Below are positions 41,927 to 49,234 of a stretch of 64,000 nucleotides of DNA, piece by piece. The position numbers and the translations under genes were made by a program. The DNA is from Pseudomonas sp. P8_229 (GTDB lineage: Bacteria; Pseudomonadota; Gammaproteobacteria; Pseudomonadales; Pseudomonadaceae). Where the stretch lies: positions 3,407,501 through 3,471,500 of the forward strand of contig NZ_CP125378.1 of the NCBI RefSeq assembly GCF_034008635.1, written 5' to 3'. Each line of letters begins with the position of its first letter. The stretch's first letter is position 1. The notes beneath the pieces were generated by a model, which saw nothing but the letters and a program-made list of their open reading frames with translations, was not told the DNA's origin and did no database searches.

Positions 41927-43153
41927 TCAGTGCCAGCGGCGGAAAATCAACGAGGTGTTGACGCCACCAAAAGCGAAATTGTTGTTCATCACATACTCGT
42001 GATGCATCTGGCGGAATTCGCCGCGCAGGTAATCGAGTTTGCCGCAGTGCGGATCGACCTCGTCGAGGTTGAGCGTGTGCACGTACAGGTCACGGTTGAG
42101 CATTTCGATGCTGAACCACGACTCCAGCGCGCCGCAGGCCCCGAGCGTGTGGCCGAGGAAACTCTTCTGCGAGCTGATCGGCATACGTTCGCCGAACAAG
42201 CTGCTGGTTGCCAGTGTTTCGGCAATGTCGCCCTGTTCTGTAGCGGTGCCGTGACCATTTACGTAACCGATTGCATCCGGCGTGAGCCCGGCGTCTTCCA
42301 GCGCCAGCTCCATGGCGCGGCGCATGGTGATCTGTTCGGGGCGGGTGGTGTGTTGGCCGTCGGCGTTGCTGCCGAAGCCGACAATTTCCGCATGGATCCG
42401 CGCCCCGCGAGCCAGAGCGTGTTCCAGCTCTTCAAGCACCAGCATGCCGCCGCCTTCGCCGATCACCAGGCCGTCGCGGCCCTTGTCGTACGGGCGTGGG
42501 CTGGTTTGCGGCGCGTCGTTTTTCAGGCTGGTGGCGTAGAGCGCGTCGAAGACCATCGCTTCGGTCGGGCACAGCTCTTCGGCGCCGCCGGCGAGCATCA
42601 GCGGCAGCCGTCCGAACTTGATCGCCTCATAGGCATAACCGATGCCCTGGCTGCCGCTGGTGCAGGCGCTGGACGTCGGGATCAGACGCCCGGTGAGGCC
42701 GAAGAAGATGCTGATGTTGGCGGCGGTGGTGTGCGGCATCATTCGCACGTAGGAGTTGGCGTTGAGGCCCTCGGCCACCGAATTGAGCAGCATGTTGCCG
42801 AATGCCTTGATCTCGTCGGTGCTGCCGGTGGATGAGCCGCAGGCCACGCCCATGCGCCCGTCCTTGATCATTGCGTCGCCAAGCAGGCCGGCGTCGGCCA
42901 GTGCCTGTTCTGCCGCACCTACGGCCAGCCGCGAGACCCGGCCCATGCTGCGCAGTTGCTTGCGGGTCCAGTGCGCCGGGACGACGAAGTCATCGATCGG
43001 CCCGGCCAGACGGGTGTTGAGTTCGCTGAAGCGGTCCCACTCGTCCATCCGGCGGATGCCGCTGCGGTTGGCCGCGAAGTTGCCGGCGATGGTCTGCCAG
43101 TCGCTGCCCAGCGAGGTGATGCCGGCCATGCCGGTGACGACGACGCGCTTCAT
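41927..43153 (-). CDS. Beta-ketoacyl-ACP synthase (APE pathway)
   Basis: A 408-residue FabF-type ketosynthase. The catalytic triad is Cys164 (SSACTSG), His301 (NGHGTAT) and His335 (FLGHTLG), so it is an active condensing enzyme. In aryl polyene clusters one stand-alone ketosynthase of this type (ApeR-like) works beside a KS-CLF pair. ATG 43153 overlaps the stop of the ketoreductase gene by one base (TGATG). It is the last biosynthetic gene of the run. Confidence 0.9.
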   Translation of the reverse strand: MKRVVVTGMAGITSLGSDWQTIAGNFAANRSGIRRMDEWDRFSELNTRLAGPIDDFVVPAHWTRKQLRSMGRVSRLAVGAAEQALADAGLLGDAMIKDGRMGVACGSSTGSTDEIKAFGNMLLNSVAEGLNANSYVRMMPHTTAANISIFFGLTGRLIPTSSACTSGSQGIGYAYEAIKFGRLPLMLAGGAEELCPTEAMVFDALYATSLKNDAPQTSPRPYDKGRDGLVIGEGGGMLVLEELEHALARGARIHAEIVGFGSNADGQHTTRPEQITMRRAMELALEDAGLTPDAIGYVNGHGTATEQGDIAETLATSSLFGERMPISSQKSFLGHTLGACGALESWFSIEMLNRDLYVHTLNLDEVDPHCGKLDYLRGEFRQMHHEYVMNNNFAFGGVNTSLIFRRWH

Positions 43154-43881
43154 CAGCACAGGCCTCCGTTGACCGCCAGGACCTGGCGGGTGATGTACGA
43201 GGCTTCCGCCGACATCAGGAAATTCACCGCACTGGCCACCTCTTCCGGGGTGCCCATGCGTTGTGCGGGGATCATTTTCATCAGTTCTTCCACCGGCACG
43301 TTTTCATCCAGCATCGCCGTGTCGATCAGGCCCGGTGCGACGCAGTTAACCGTGATTTTGCGCTTGCCCAGCTCGATCGCCAACGCTTTCGCGGCGCCGA
43401 TCACGCCGGCCTTGGAGGCGCTGTAGTTGACTTGGCCACGGTTGCCGATCAACCCCGACACCGAGGTGATACAGACGATCCGACCAGCGGCGCGACGACG
43501 GATCATCGGCATCATCACCGGGTGCAGGACGTTGTAGAAACCGTCGAGGTTGGTGCGCAGCACCACGTCCCAATCGTCATCGCTCAGCGCCGGAAACGCA
43601 CCGTCGCGGGTCAGTCCGGCGTTGAGCACCACGCCGTAATAGGCACCGTGGGTTTCGACGTCGGCTTCGAGGATGGTTTTGCAGGTTTCGCGGTCGGCGA
43701 CGTCGAATTGCAGAATGCGTGCGTTGCGGCCCAGCGCTTCGATTTCGGCCTGAACGGCTTGCGCTTCAGTCAAGCCGCTGCGGCAATGCAGGACGATGTC
43801 ATGTCCGGCCTGCGCCAGGCGCAAGGCGATGGCGCGGCCGATGCCACGGCTGGAGCCGGTGACCAGTACGGATTCAGTCAT
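43153..43881 (-). CDS. 3-oxoacyl-ACP reductase, FabG-type (APE pathway)
   Basis: A 242-residue short-chain dehydrogenase: nucleotide motif TGSSRGIG (residues 8–15), NAG at about 87–89, and catalytic Ser140, Tyr153 and Lys157 (YSASK). It reduces the beta-keto group formed in each elongation round with NADPH. The start is ATG 43881, overlapping the dehydratase gene by 8 bases, which indicates translational coupling. Corresponds to the ApeQ type. Confidence 0.92.
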   Translation of the reverse strand: MTESVLVTGSSRGIGRAIALRLAQAGHDIVLHCRSGLTEAQAVQAEIEALGRNARILQFDVADRETCKTILEADVETHGAYYGVVLNAGLTRDGAFPALSDDDWDVVLRTNLDGFYNVLHPVMMPMIRRRAAGRIVCITSVSGLIGNRGQVNYSASKAGVIGAAKALAIELGKRKITVNCVAPGLIDTAMLDENVPVEELMKMIPAQRMGTPEEVASAVNFLMSAEASYITRQVLAVNGGLC

Positions 43882-44338
43882 CGTTCGACTCCTTGTTTTG
43901 TTCAAGATATTGGCTGGGCTGGGGCGGGCGAAAGACATTCAACCGGGCGCTGGCCTCGATGCCGGGCCCGTGGATGTGACATTCGAACACGCCCATGCCG
44001 TTGTCGTCTTCCAGCGAGCGGATGCCGTGGATGGTCAGTTCGCAGCCGGCAGGGAAGGCCTCGACGTTGCACTCGAATTTACGTGTGCCGAGCAGGAAAC
44101 CCAGCTCCACCGGGTTGCCCTTCTGCCGCGCGTGGCAACCGGCGAACGCGGCGACGCTTTGCGCCATCAGCTCAACGCCGACCCACGCCGGCAGGCTGCC
44201 ATCGGGCAGGCTGAACAAGCCGTCGGGCTTGATCGTGAGGCGGGTATGGATCTGCTCATCGTCGAAACTGAGGATGCGATCGATCAGAATCATGTCGCCA
44301 GCGTGCGGCAGCAGTTCGGCGAGCGGCCAGTCGGTCAT
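43874..44338 (-). CDS. Hotdog 3-hydroxyacyl-ACP dehydratase (APE pathway)
   Basis: A 154-residue single-hotdog protein of the FabA/FabZ superfamily. The start MTDWPLAELLPHAGDMILID places His12 where these dehydratases carry their catalytic His; the helix WVGVELMAQSVAAFAG is the hotdog central helix. In APE systems this subunit (ApeP type) pairs with a second dehydratase, here probably the C-terminal domain of the ligase at 55897. It overlaps both neighbours by a few bases. Confidence 0.88.
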   Translation of the reverse strand: MTDWPLAELLPHAGDMILIDRILSFDDEQIHTRLTIKPDGLFSLPDGSLPAWVGVELMAQSVAAFAGCHARQKGNPVELGFLLGTRKFECNVEAFPAGCELTIHGIRSLEDDNGMGVFECHIHGPGIEASARLNVFRPPQPSQYLEQNKESNDD

Positions 44339-45531
44339 GGGGCGTCTCCGATAATCAGGCTGACGTTGTTGCCCCCGAAGGCAAACGAGTTGCTCATCAG
44401 GTAGCGCGGTGCAATGGACGACAGGCGTTCGTTCGCGGTCACCCAGTGCAGGGCTGGCAGGTCGGGATCGGGCTGTGCGTCCCAGACGTGCGGCGGCAAG
44501 GCCTGCTGCGGATTGTCGGCGCTCAGGCTCAGCCAGCAGAACGCCGCTTCCAGCGCACCTGCCGCGCCGAGGGTGTGACCGGTCATCGGCTTGGTCGACG
44601 AGCAGGCCACACCGTCCGGGAACAGCGTGGCGACCGCCAGGCTTTCCATCGCGTCGTTGTGCTGGGTCGCCGTGCCGTGCAGGTTCAGGTAACTGATTTG
44701 CGTAGCTTGCAGCTGTGCGCGGCTCAAGGCTTTGTGCATTGCTTGCAGGGCGCCGCGGCCGCTCGGCTCCGGGGCGGAAATGTGGTGCGCGTCGCAGCTG
44801 GCCCCGGCGCCGAGCAGGGCGATGGCCGGACCCTCGCCGCGCTGCTTGCTCATCAGGAACAACACCGCCGCTTCGCCGATGTTGATGCCGTTGCGGTTGG
44901 CCGAGAACGGATTGCAGCGCTCATCGGACACCGCCTCCAGTGCGCTGAAACCGTTGAGCGTCAGCTTGCACAGGCTGTCGACCCCGCCGCACAGCACGGC
45001 ATCGCACAGACCCAGATCGAGCAGGCGCTGCGCGCTCATCAGCGCCCGGGCGCTGGAGGTGCAGGCGGTGGAGATCACGTAGGCCGGGCCGCTGAGCTGT
45101 AGCCAGTCGGCAAGAAAATTCGCCGGTGCGCCGAGTTCCTGTTGCCGGTAGTCGTACTCGACGGGGAACTGTTGCTCGCGAAGGTAGTGCGCCAGACCAC
45201 GGCTGGCTTCGTCGATGCCCGAGGTGCTGGTGCCGAGCACCACGCCGATGCGCTCGCGACCATACGTCTCGATTGCCCGGCCGATGTCAGCGCGAATCTG
45301 CAGCGCGGCTTCCAGCAGCAGTTGATTGTTGCGGCTGCTCTGGTCGGCCAGTTCGGCCGGAATCGCCGCCAGCTCACCGAGCACCGCCGCCACGGGCAAC
45401 TCGCGCCCGGCGACCCAGCCGGACTCAAGGCGCATGCCCGAGCAGTCACCGGCAAACAGGTTGTGCGCGACTTGATGCTTGTCGCGGCCCAGCGCGCAAA
45501 TCACGCCGAGGGCATTGAGGTAGGCGGTCAT
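44335..45531 (-). CDS. Beta-ketoacyl synthase, KS partner of the chain-length factor
   Basis: A 398-residue ketosynthase with catalytic Cys157 (STACTSS), His285 (NLHGTAT) and His319 (MTGHTLG). Its divergence from the other ketosynthase (41927) and the presence of a CLF gene at the top of the run suggest it is the ApeO-type subunit of the KS-CLF heterodimer. It overlaps the dehydratase by 4 bases and the DUF3261 gene by 4. Confidence 0.88.
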   Translation of the reverse strand: MTAYLNALGVICALGRDKHQVAHNLFAGDCSGMRLESGWVAGRELPVAAVLGELAAIPAELADQSSRNNQLLLEAALQIRADIGRAIETYGRERIGVVLGTSTSGIDEASRGLAHYLREQQFPVEYDYRQQELGAPANFLADWLQLSGPAYVISTACTSSARALMSAQRLLDLGLCDAVLCGGVDSLCKLTLNGFSALEAVSDERCNPFSANRNGINIGEAAVLFLMSKQRGEGPAIALLGAGASCDAHHISAPEPSGRGALQAMHKALSRAQLQATQISYLNLHGTATQHNDAMESLAVATLFPDGVACSSTKPMTGHTLGAAGALEAAFCWLSLSADNPQQALPPHVWDAQPDPDLPALHWVTANERLSSIAPRYLMSNSFAFGGNNVSLIIGDAP

Positions 45532-45995
45532 GGCGTCGGTTCACCGAGGGGAGAAACCCGATAGTGCGGGCCTTGGGGCAGGTTCAATTCGAAACTCAAC
45601 GGTTGTGTATAACGGATCGCCCAGCGCGGCGGCAGCGAGCGTTGCTCACCGTGTTGCTGCGCGGCGGGATAGTTGCGCAGCAGCTCGCCGGTGGGGGTCA
45701 GGGCGAACAGCAGCGCGGCAAACAGCTCCCGGGCTTCCGGGTTCGGCGGCAGCAGCCCGTCGGCCTGCCAGCGACCGTCGATCAGTTGCTGACGCGCCTG
45801 GGGGATGCCCAGCGGGTCCATCATCGACCAGCGGATGCCTTGGCCTTCACGCTGGATCACCAGCAGCCAGTCCTGACGTTGCTCGGCTTGCTGGCGTTCG
45901 ATGTGCAGTTGCAGCGGTAGCGGCAGCGTCGGATTGCTCGTGGGCAGCGGGGCCTGGCTGGCGCAGGCACTGAGCAGGGCAAATATCACCAACAT
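45528..45995 (-). CDS. DUF3261 lipoprotein (APE cluster)
   Basis: A 155-residue lipoprotein of the DUF3261 family, regularly found in aryl polyene clusters; its role is unknown. The lipobox is LSAC, very near the start. From ATG 45995 the protein begins MLVIFALLSAC and has no basic n-region. No other start codon exists in frame before a REP element, whose left edge is 19 bases upstream. Either this short signal peptide works or the REP replaced the original start. Confidence 0.75.
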   Translation of the reverse strand: MLVIFALLSACASQAPLPTSNPTLPLPLQLHIERQQAEQRQDWLLVIQREGQGIRWSMMDPLGIPQARQQLIDGRWQADGLLPPNPEARELFAALLFALTPTGELLRNYPAAQQHGEQRSLPPRWAIRYTQPLSFELNLPQGPHYRVSPLGEPTP

Positions 45996-46013
45996 CAGCC
46001 ACGCCCCAAACCT

Positions 46014-46103
46014 TGTAGGAGTGAGCCTGCTCGCGATGACGGTGACACATTCGAAAAACATGTCGGCTGACCCACCGCTTTCGCGAGCAGGCTCACTCCT
46101 ACA
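46014..46103. repeat. REPIN inside the APE operon, between methyltransferase and DUF3261 genes
   Basis: TGTAGGAGTGAGCCTGCTCG and its inverse GAGCAGGCTCACTCCTACA around a 50-bp centre. It fills most of the 122-bp gap in an otherwise tightly packed operon. Same arm type as 586–675 and 37346–37435. Confidence 0.9.
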
Positions 46104-46117
46104 GGTTATGTGTGGCA

Positions 46118-46843
46118 TCAAAGAACACCTTCAAGCGGCTTGCGCGCCACGACATTCACCAACGTTTCCTCGCGCTCGCCAAACGGCTTCGGCCGGCGCA
46201 ACCCAAACCGCTCCAGCAAGCCGAAATCCTTCGACCGGCTCCACCACAGATACGGGTACGAGACATTGCGCTGGGTGAACTCGAAGCCCTGCTGGCGAAT
46301 CATCTCCAGGTACTGCGCGGCGCTCCTCTGCACATGCATCGGATGGCGGAACAGCCAGCGGATCACCCAAGTATCAATGTAGGCCTCGGTGGACTCGGCG
46401 AACAGCAGATAACCGCCCGGTTTGAGCACACGGTAGAACTCGGCGAGGGCCTTTTCCTGTTCGACCAGATGATGAAAGGTCTGGTGGCAGAACAGCAGGT
46501 CGACACTGGCGTCCGCCACGTTGAGCGTCGCGCAGTCGCTGCCGATCAGTTCGACGTCGACACCCTGGCGCGCCGCTTCCGCTGCACTCAACTCAAGGCT
46601 GTGTGGATCCGCATCGACGCCAATCAAACGCTGTGGGGCGAAGGTCTGGCGCAGATGCCGGAACGACTTGCCCTGGCCACAACCGGCATCCAGCAGCACC
46701 GGATTGGCCGGCAGCGACTCGCTGAACAGCCCGCGCAGGTCGTTGATCGCCACGCGCAGCACATGGTGCTGCCAGGTGTGGCTGCGCAGGAACCAGAAAC
46801 CGAAGCGGGTTTCCTCGACGTAGCTGTCGCTCAAGTAATTCAT
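46118..46843 (-). CDS. SAM-dependent methyltransferase (APE pathway)
   Basis: A 241-residue class I methyltransferase. Motif I is LLDAGCGQGKS, the acidic residue ending strand 2 is in GVDADP, and DLLFCHQTFHHL is motif IV/post. In APE clusters such enzymes C-methylate the aryl head group; the position on the ring cannot be told here. It overlaps the oxidoreductase gene by 4 bases and is followed by a REPIN. Confidence 0.85.
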   Translation of the reverse strand: MNYLSDSYVEETRFGFWFLRSHTWQHHVLRVAINDLRGLFSESLPANPVLLDAGCGQGKSFRHLRQTFAPQRLIGVDADPHSLELSAAEAARQGVDVELIGSDCATLNVADASVDLLFCHQTFHHLVEQEKALAEFYRVLKPGGYLLFAESTEAYIDTWVIRWLFRHPMHVQRSAAQYLEMIRQQGFEFTQRNVSYPYLWWSRSKDFGLLERFGLRRPKPFGEREETLVNVVARKPLEGVL

Positions 46844-48087
46844 GGGGCGTCCTTTGCACAGAGTTCGGAAATCATCTTCAACCGGCGGCGCGCTTCGCTG
46901 ACGAACGGGTTGCGTTCATCCCAGGCGTAACCGGCGAGGATCGAGCAGATCATCCGGCGAATGTCCGCCTGGCTGTCTTGATAAAAAATCACGTCCTGAA
47001 AGGTGCCGGCGTACCAGCCCTCGACGTAGCAGCGGAAAGTATCGACCCCGCGTTTGAGCGGCTCGGCGAACTCGCGCTGCCAGTCGACGGTTTCGCCCTG
47101 CAACTGCCGGTGCAGGACGGCGGCGGCCATGCTCGCCGAGCGCATGGCGATGGTCACGCCGGAGGAGAACACCGGGTCGAGAAATTCCGCCGCATTGCCA
47201 AGCAGGGCAAAGCCCTGACCGTGCAGGGTTTTGACGTTGGCCGCATAACCGCCGAGGGTGCGCGCCGGGGTGTCCCACACGGCGTTGTTCAGCACGCCGG
47301 CGAGGCTCGGAGTCTCGGCGATGAAGCTGCGCAGGCAGGCATCCAGATCGCAGTCGCGACCCTTGAAGTGTTCGGCGGCGGCGACTACGCCCACCGAGCA
47401 GCGACCGTTGCTGAACGGGATGGTCCAGAACCAGATGTCGCGGTGCTCTGGATGGGTGGTGACGAGGATTTTCTCGCGGTCGAAGGCCGGGTTGTCGATG
47501 TGATCTTCGACGTGGGTGAACACCGCCTGGCGCAGCGGGAAGTTCGACGGTGCTTCCAGATCGAGCAGGCGCGACAACACGCGACCGTAACCGCTGGCGT
47601 CGAGCACGAAATCTGCTTCGATGCGGTACTCGCTGCCGTCTTCGCGCAGCACGTCGAGCTGCGGTTTGGCCCGCTCGAAATCAACGCGGACGATGGCGTC
47701 GCCATAACGGATCTCGACACCTTGCAGCGCCGCCTGATCAGCCAGCAGCTTATCGAAATCGGCGCGTTGCACCTGGAACGTGGTCGGCTTGCCACCGGTG
47801 AAGGTGTCGCCGAAGTCGAAGGCGCTGTAGCGCTCGCCCCAGGCGAATGCAGCACCGGTCTTGCGCTGGAAGCCGGCGGCGTTGACAGCGTCGAGCATGC
47901 CGGCCTCTTCGACGAAATCCAGGCAATGACACAGCAGGCTTTCGCCGATGGAAAAACGAGGGAAGTGCTGGCGCTCGATCACCAGCACGTCGTGGCCCTT
48001 GCGCGTGAGCAGTGCGGCGGCGATGGCGCCGGACGGGCCGGCACCGATGATCACGACCTGACGGGATTCCATTTCAACGATTGGCAC
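46840..48087 (-). CDS. FAD-dependent oxidoreductase, halogenase/hydroxylase-like (APE cluster)
   Basis: A 415-residue flavoprotein of the tryptophan-halogenase/geranylgeranyl-reductase type: FAD-binding IIGAGPSGAIAA near the N-terminus, then FSIGESLL, VLDASGYGRVLSR and GNAAEFLDPVFSSG. The halogenase motifs WxWxIP (seen as FWTIPF) and Lys of the active site are not clear, so true halogenation is unlikely. The start chosen is GTG 48087 because GGGAG lies 5 bases before; ATG 48072 lacks one. It overlaps the antiporter-like gene by 14 bases. Confidence 0.82.
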   Translation of the reverse strand: MPIVEMESRQVVIIGAGPSGAIAAALLTRKGHDVLVIERQHFPRFSIGESLLCHCLDFVEEAGMLDAVNAAGFQRKTGAAFAWGERYSAFDFGDTFTGGKPTTFQVQRADFDKLLADQAALQGVEIRYGDAIVRVDFERAKPQLDVLREDGSEYRIEADFVLDASGYGRVLSRLLDLEAPSNFPLRQAVFTHVEDHIDNPAFDREKILVTTHPEHRDIWFWTIPFSNGRCSVGVVAAAEHFKGRDCDLDACLRSFIAETPSLAGVLNNAVWDTPARTLGGYAANVKTLHGQGFALLGNAAEFLDPVFSSGVTIAMRSASMAAAVLHRQLQGETVDWQREFAEPLKRGVDTFRCYVEGWYAGTFQDVIFYQDSQADIRRMICSILAGYAWDERNPFVSEARRRLKMISELCAKDAP

Positions 48088-49234
48088 GTGAGCTCCCGGG
48101 CGCGGTGGCGGTGTGTTTCAGAGGCGTGCGATGCAGGCCGATCAGGGCCGGCAACAACGTCGCGATCAGGCCCATCAGCATCAGCGCGAGGTACAGCGCC
48201 GGGCTGATCAGCTGTTGTTGCAGCAACAGGTTGAGAAAGACGATTTCGCTCAGGCCGCGGATGTTCAGCAGCACGCTTTCGCGCCAGCGGCTGGCACCTT
48301 CGAACGAGGTGCCGGCCCAGCCCAGGCCGAGCCAGTTGCCGAGCAGTTTACTGGCAATCGGCAATAGCAGCAGCGCCATCCATTGCACCGTGCCAAGGCT
48401 GGCGAGGGCGCTGTGCACGTCAATCTGCACGATGCCGAACGTGAGGATCAGCGGGATCGCGATCCACGTCTGCAAGCGGCTCATCCACCGCGCCGGCAAT
48501 GGCAACACCAGCGGCACCTTCAGCAGCGCCATGCACAACAGGTAGCCGATGCCGAAAATCAATGCGTTGAGTTTGTAGTGCTCGGCGAGCACCAGCAGCG
48601 CGAAGAAGCCGAGGCTGTAGGTCAGCGGGCGACGCACGCGCAACAGATGCAGCAGCACCGGCACGCAGGCCAACCCGAGCGGCAGCAACAGGCTGCTCAA
48701 ATGCAGACTGCCCTGAGCGAGACCGAACAGCGTCCAGCAGGTCAGGTCGATCAGGATCGCCGTCTGCACCAGACGCCGGGTGGCAGCGTGCGGGTAGTCG
48801 ATGTGGCGCAAATACAGGTACAGCACCGGGATCGCCGTGATCGCGAACACCAGGCCGATCGCCAGCGAGTTCAGCCACGGTTGCGCCGGCAGCAGCCAGG
48901 TGGCGGCTGCCAGACCACAGGCGAACGGCACGGCAAAACTCGGTACGGCGATTTTCACGCTCTGGCGGTCGAGACGCAGATCGATCACATCGCTGAGGAT
49001 GTGCCCGAGCAACAACGCGAAGCTCAGGCTGTAGAGGTCTTTCAGCCACCCCGGCGCAATCAGTTCGGCGCCGCTGAGTTGCCAGCCCGGTTCGATCCAG
49101 AAGTACATCAGCAGCGGCAAGCCGAAGCTTGCCAGCAGCAACTGGCTGACGATCGGGATCAGGCCAAAATACCTTCCGACGCGGGTCGCTACGGCGAACA
49201 ACGCCAGCGCCATCAGCCAGAAGCCGACGACCAT
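48074..49234 (-). CDS. Cation:proton antiporter-like membrane protein (APE cluster)
   Basis: A 386-residue integral membrane protein with about 12–13 predicted spans. The near-C-terminal RGLSEIVFLNLLL matches the conserved RG-xxE segment of CPA2/Kef-type exchangers. The acidic pair expected in the ion-binding helix (usually two Asp) appears as ILIDLTCW, so only one Asp is kept. ATG 49234 overlaps the MMPL stop by one base. It may be a degenerate exchanger or drive export with the MMPL protein; the transport activity is inferred. Confidence 0.72.
   Translation of the reverse strand: MVVGFWLMALALFAVATRVGRYFGLIPIVSQLLLASFGLPLLMYFWIEPGWQLSGAELIAPGWLKDLYSLSFALLLGHILSDVIDLRLDRQSVKIAVPSFAVPFACGLAAATWLLPAQPWLNSLAIGLVFAITAIPVLYLYLRHIDYPHAATRRLVQTAILIDLTCWTLFGLAQGSLHLSSLLLPLGLACVPVLLHLLRVRRPLTYSLGFFALLVLAEHYKLNALIFGIGYLLCMALLKVPLVLPLPARWMSRLQTWIAIPLILTFGIVQIDVHSALASLGTVQWMALLLLPIASKLLGNWLGLGWAGTSFEGASRWRESVLLNIRGLSEIVFLNLLLQQQLISPALYLALMLMGLIATLLPALIGLHRTPLKHTATAPGSSRANR

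Noticed and set aside
46118..46370. Several short plus- and minus-strand frames near the methyltransferase
   Set aside because: All overlap the methyltransferase or the REPIN and show no family features.
46840..48087. Flavin-dependent halogenase role for the APE oxidoreductase
   Set aside because: The fold matches, but the usual halogenase WxWxIP tryptophans and active-site Lys could not be seen, so only a general FAD oxidoreductase is claimed.
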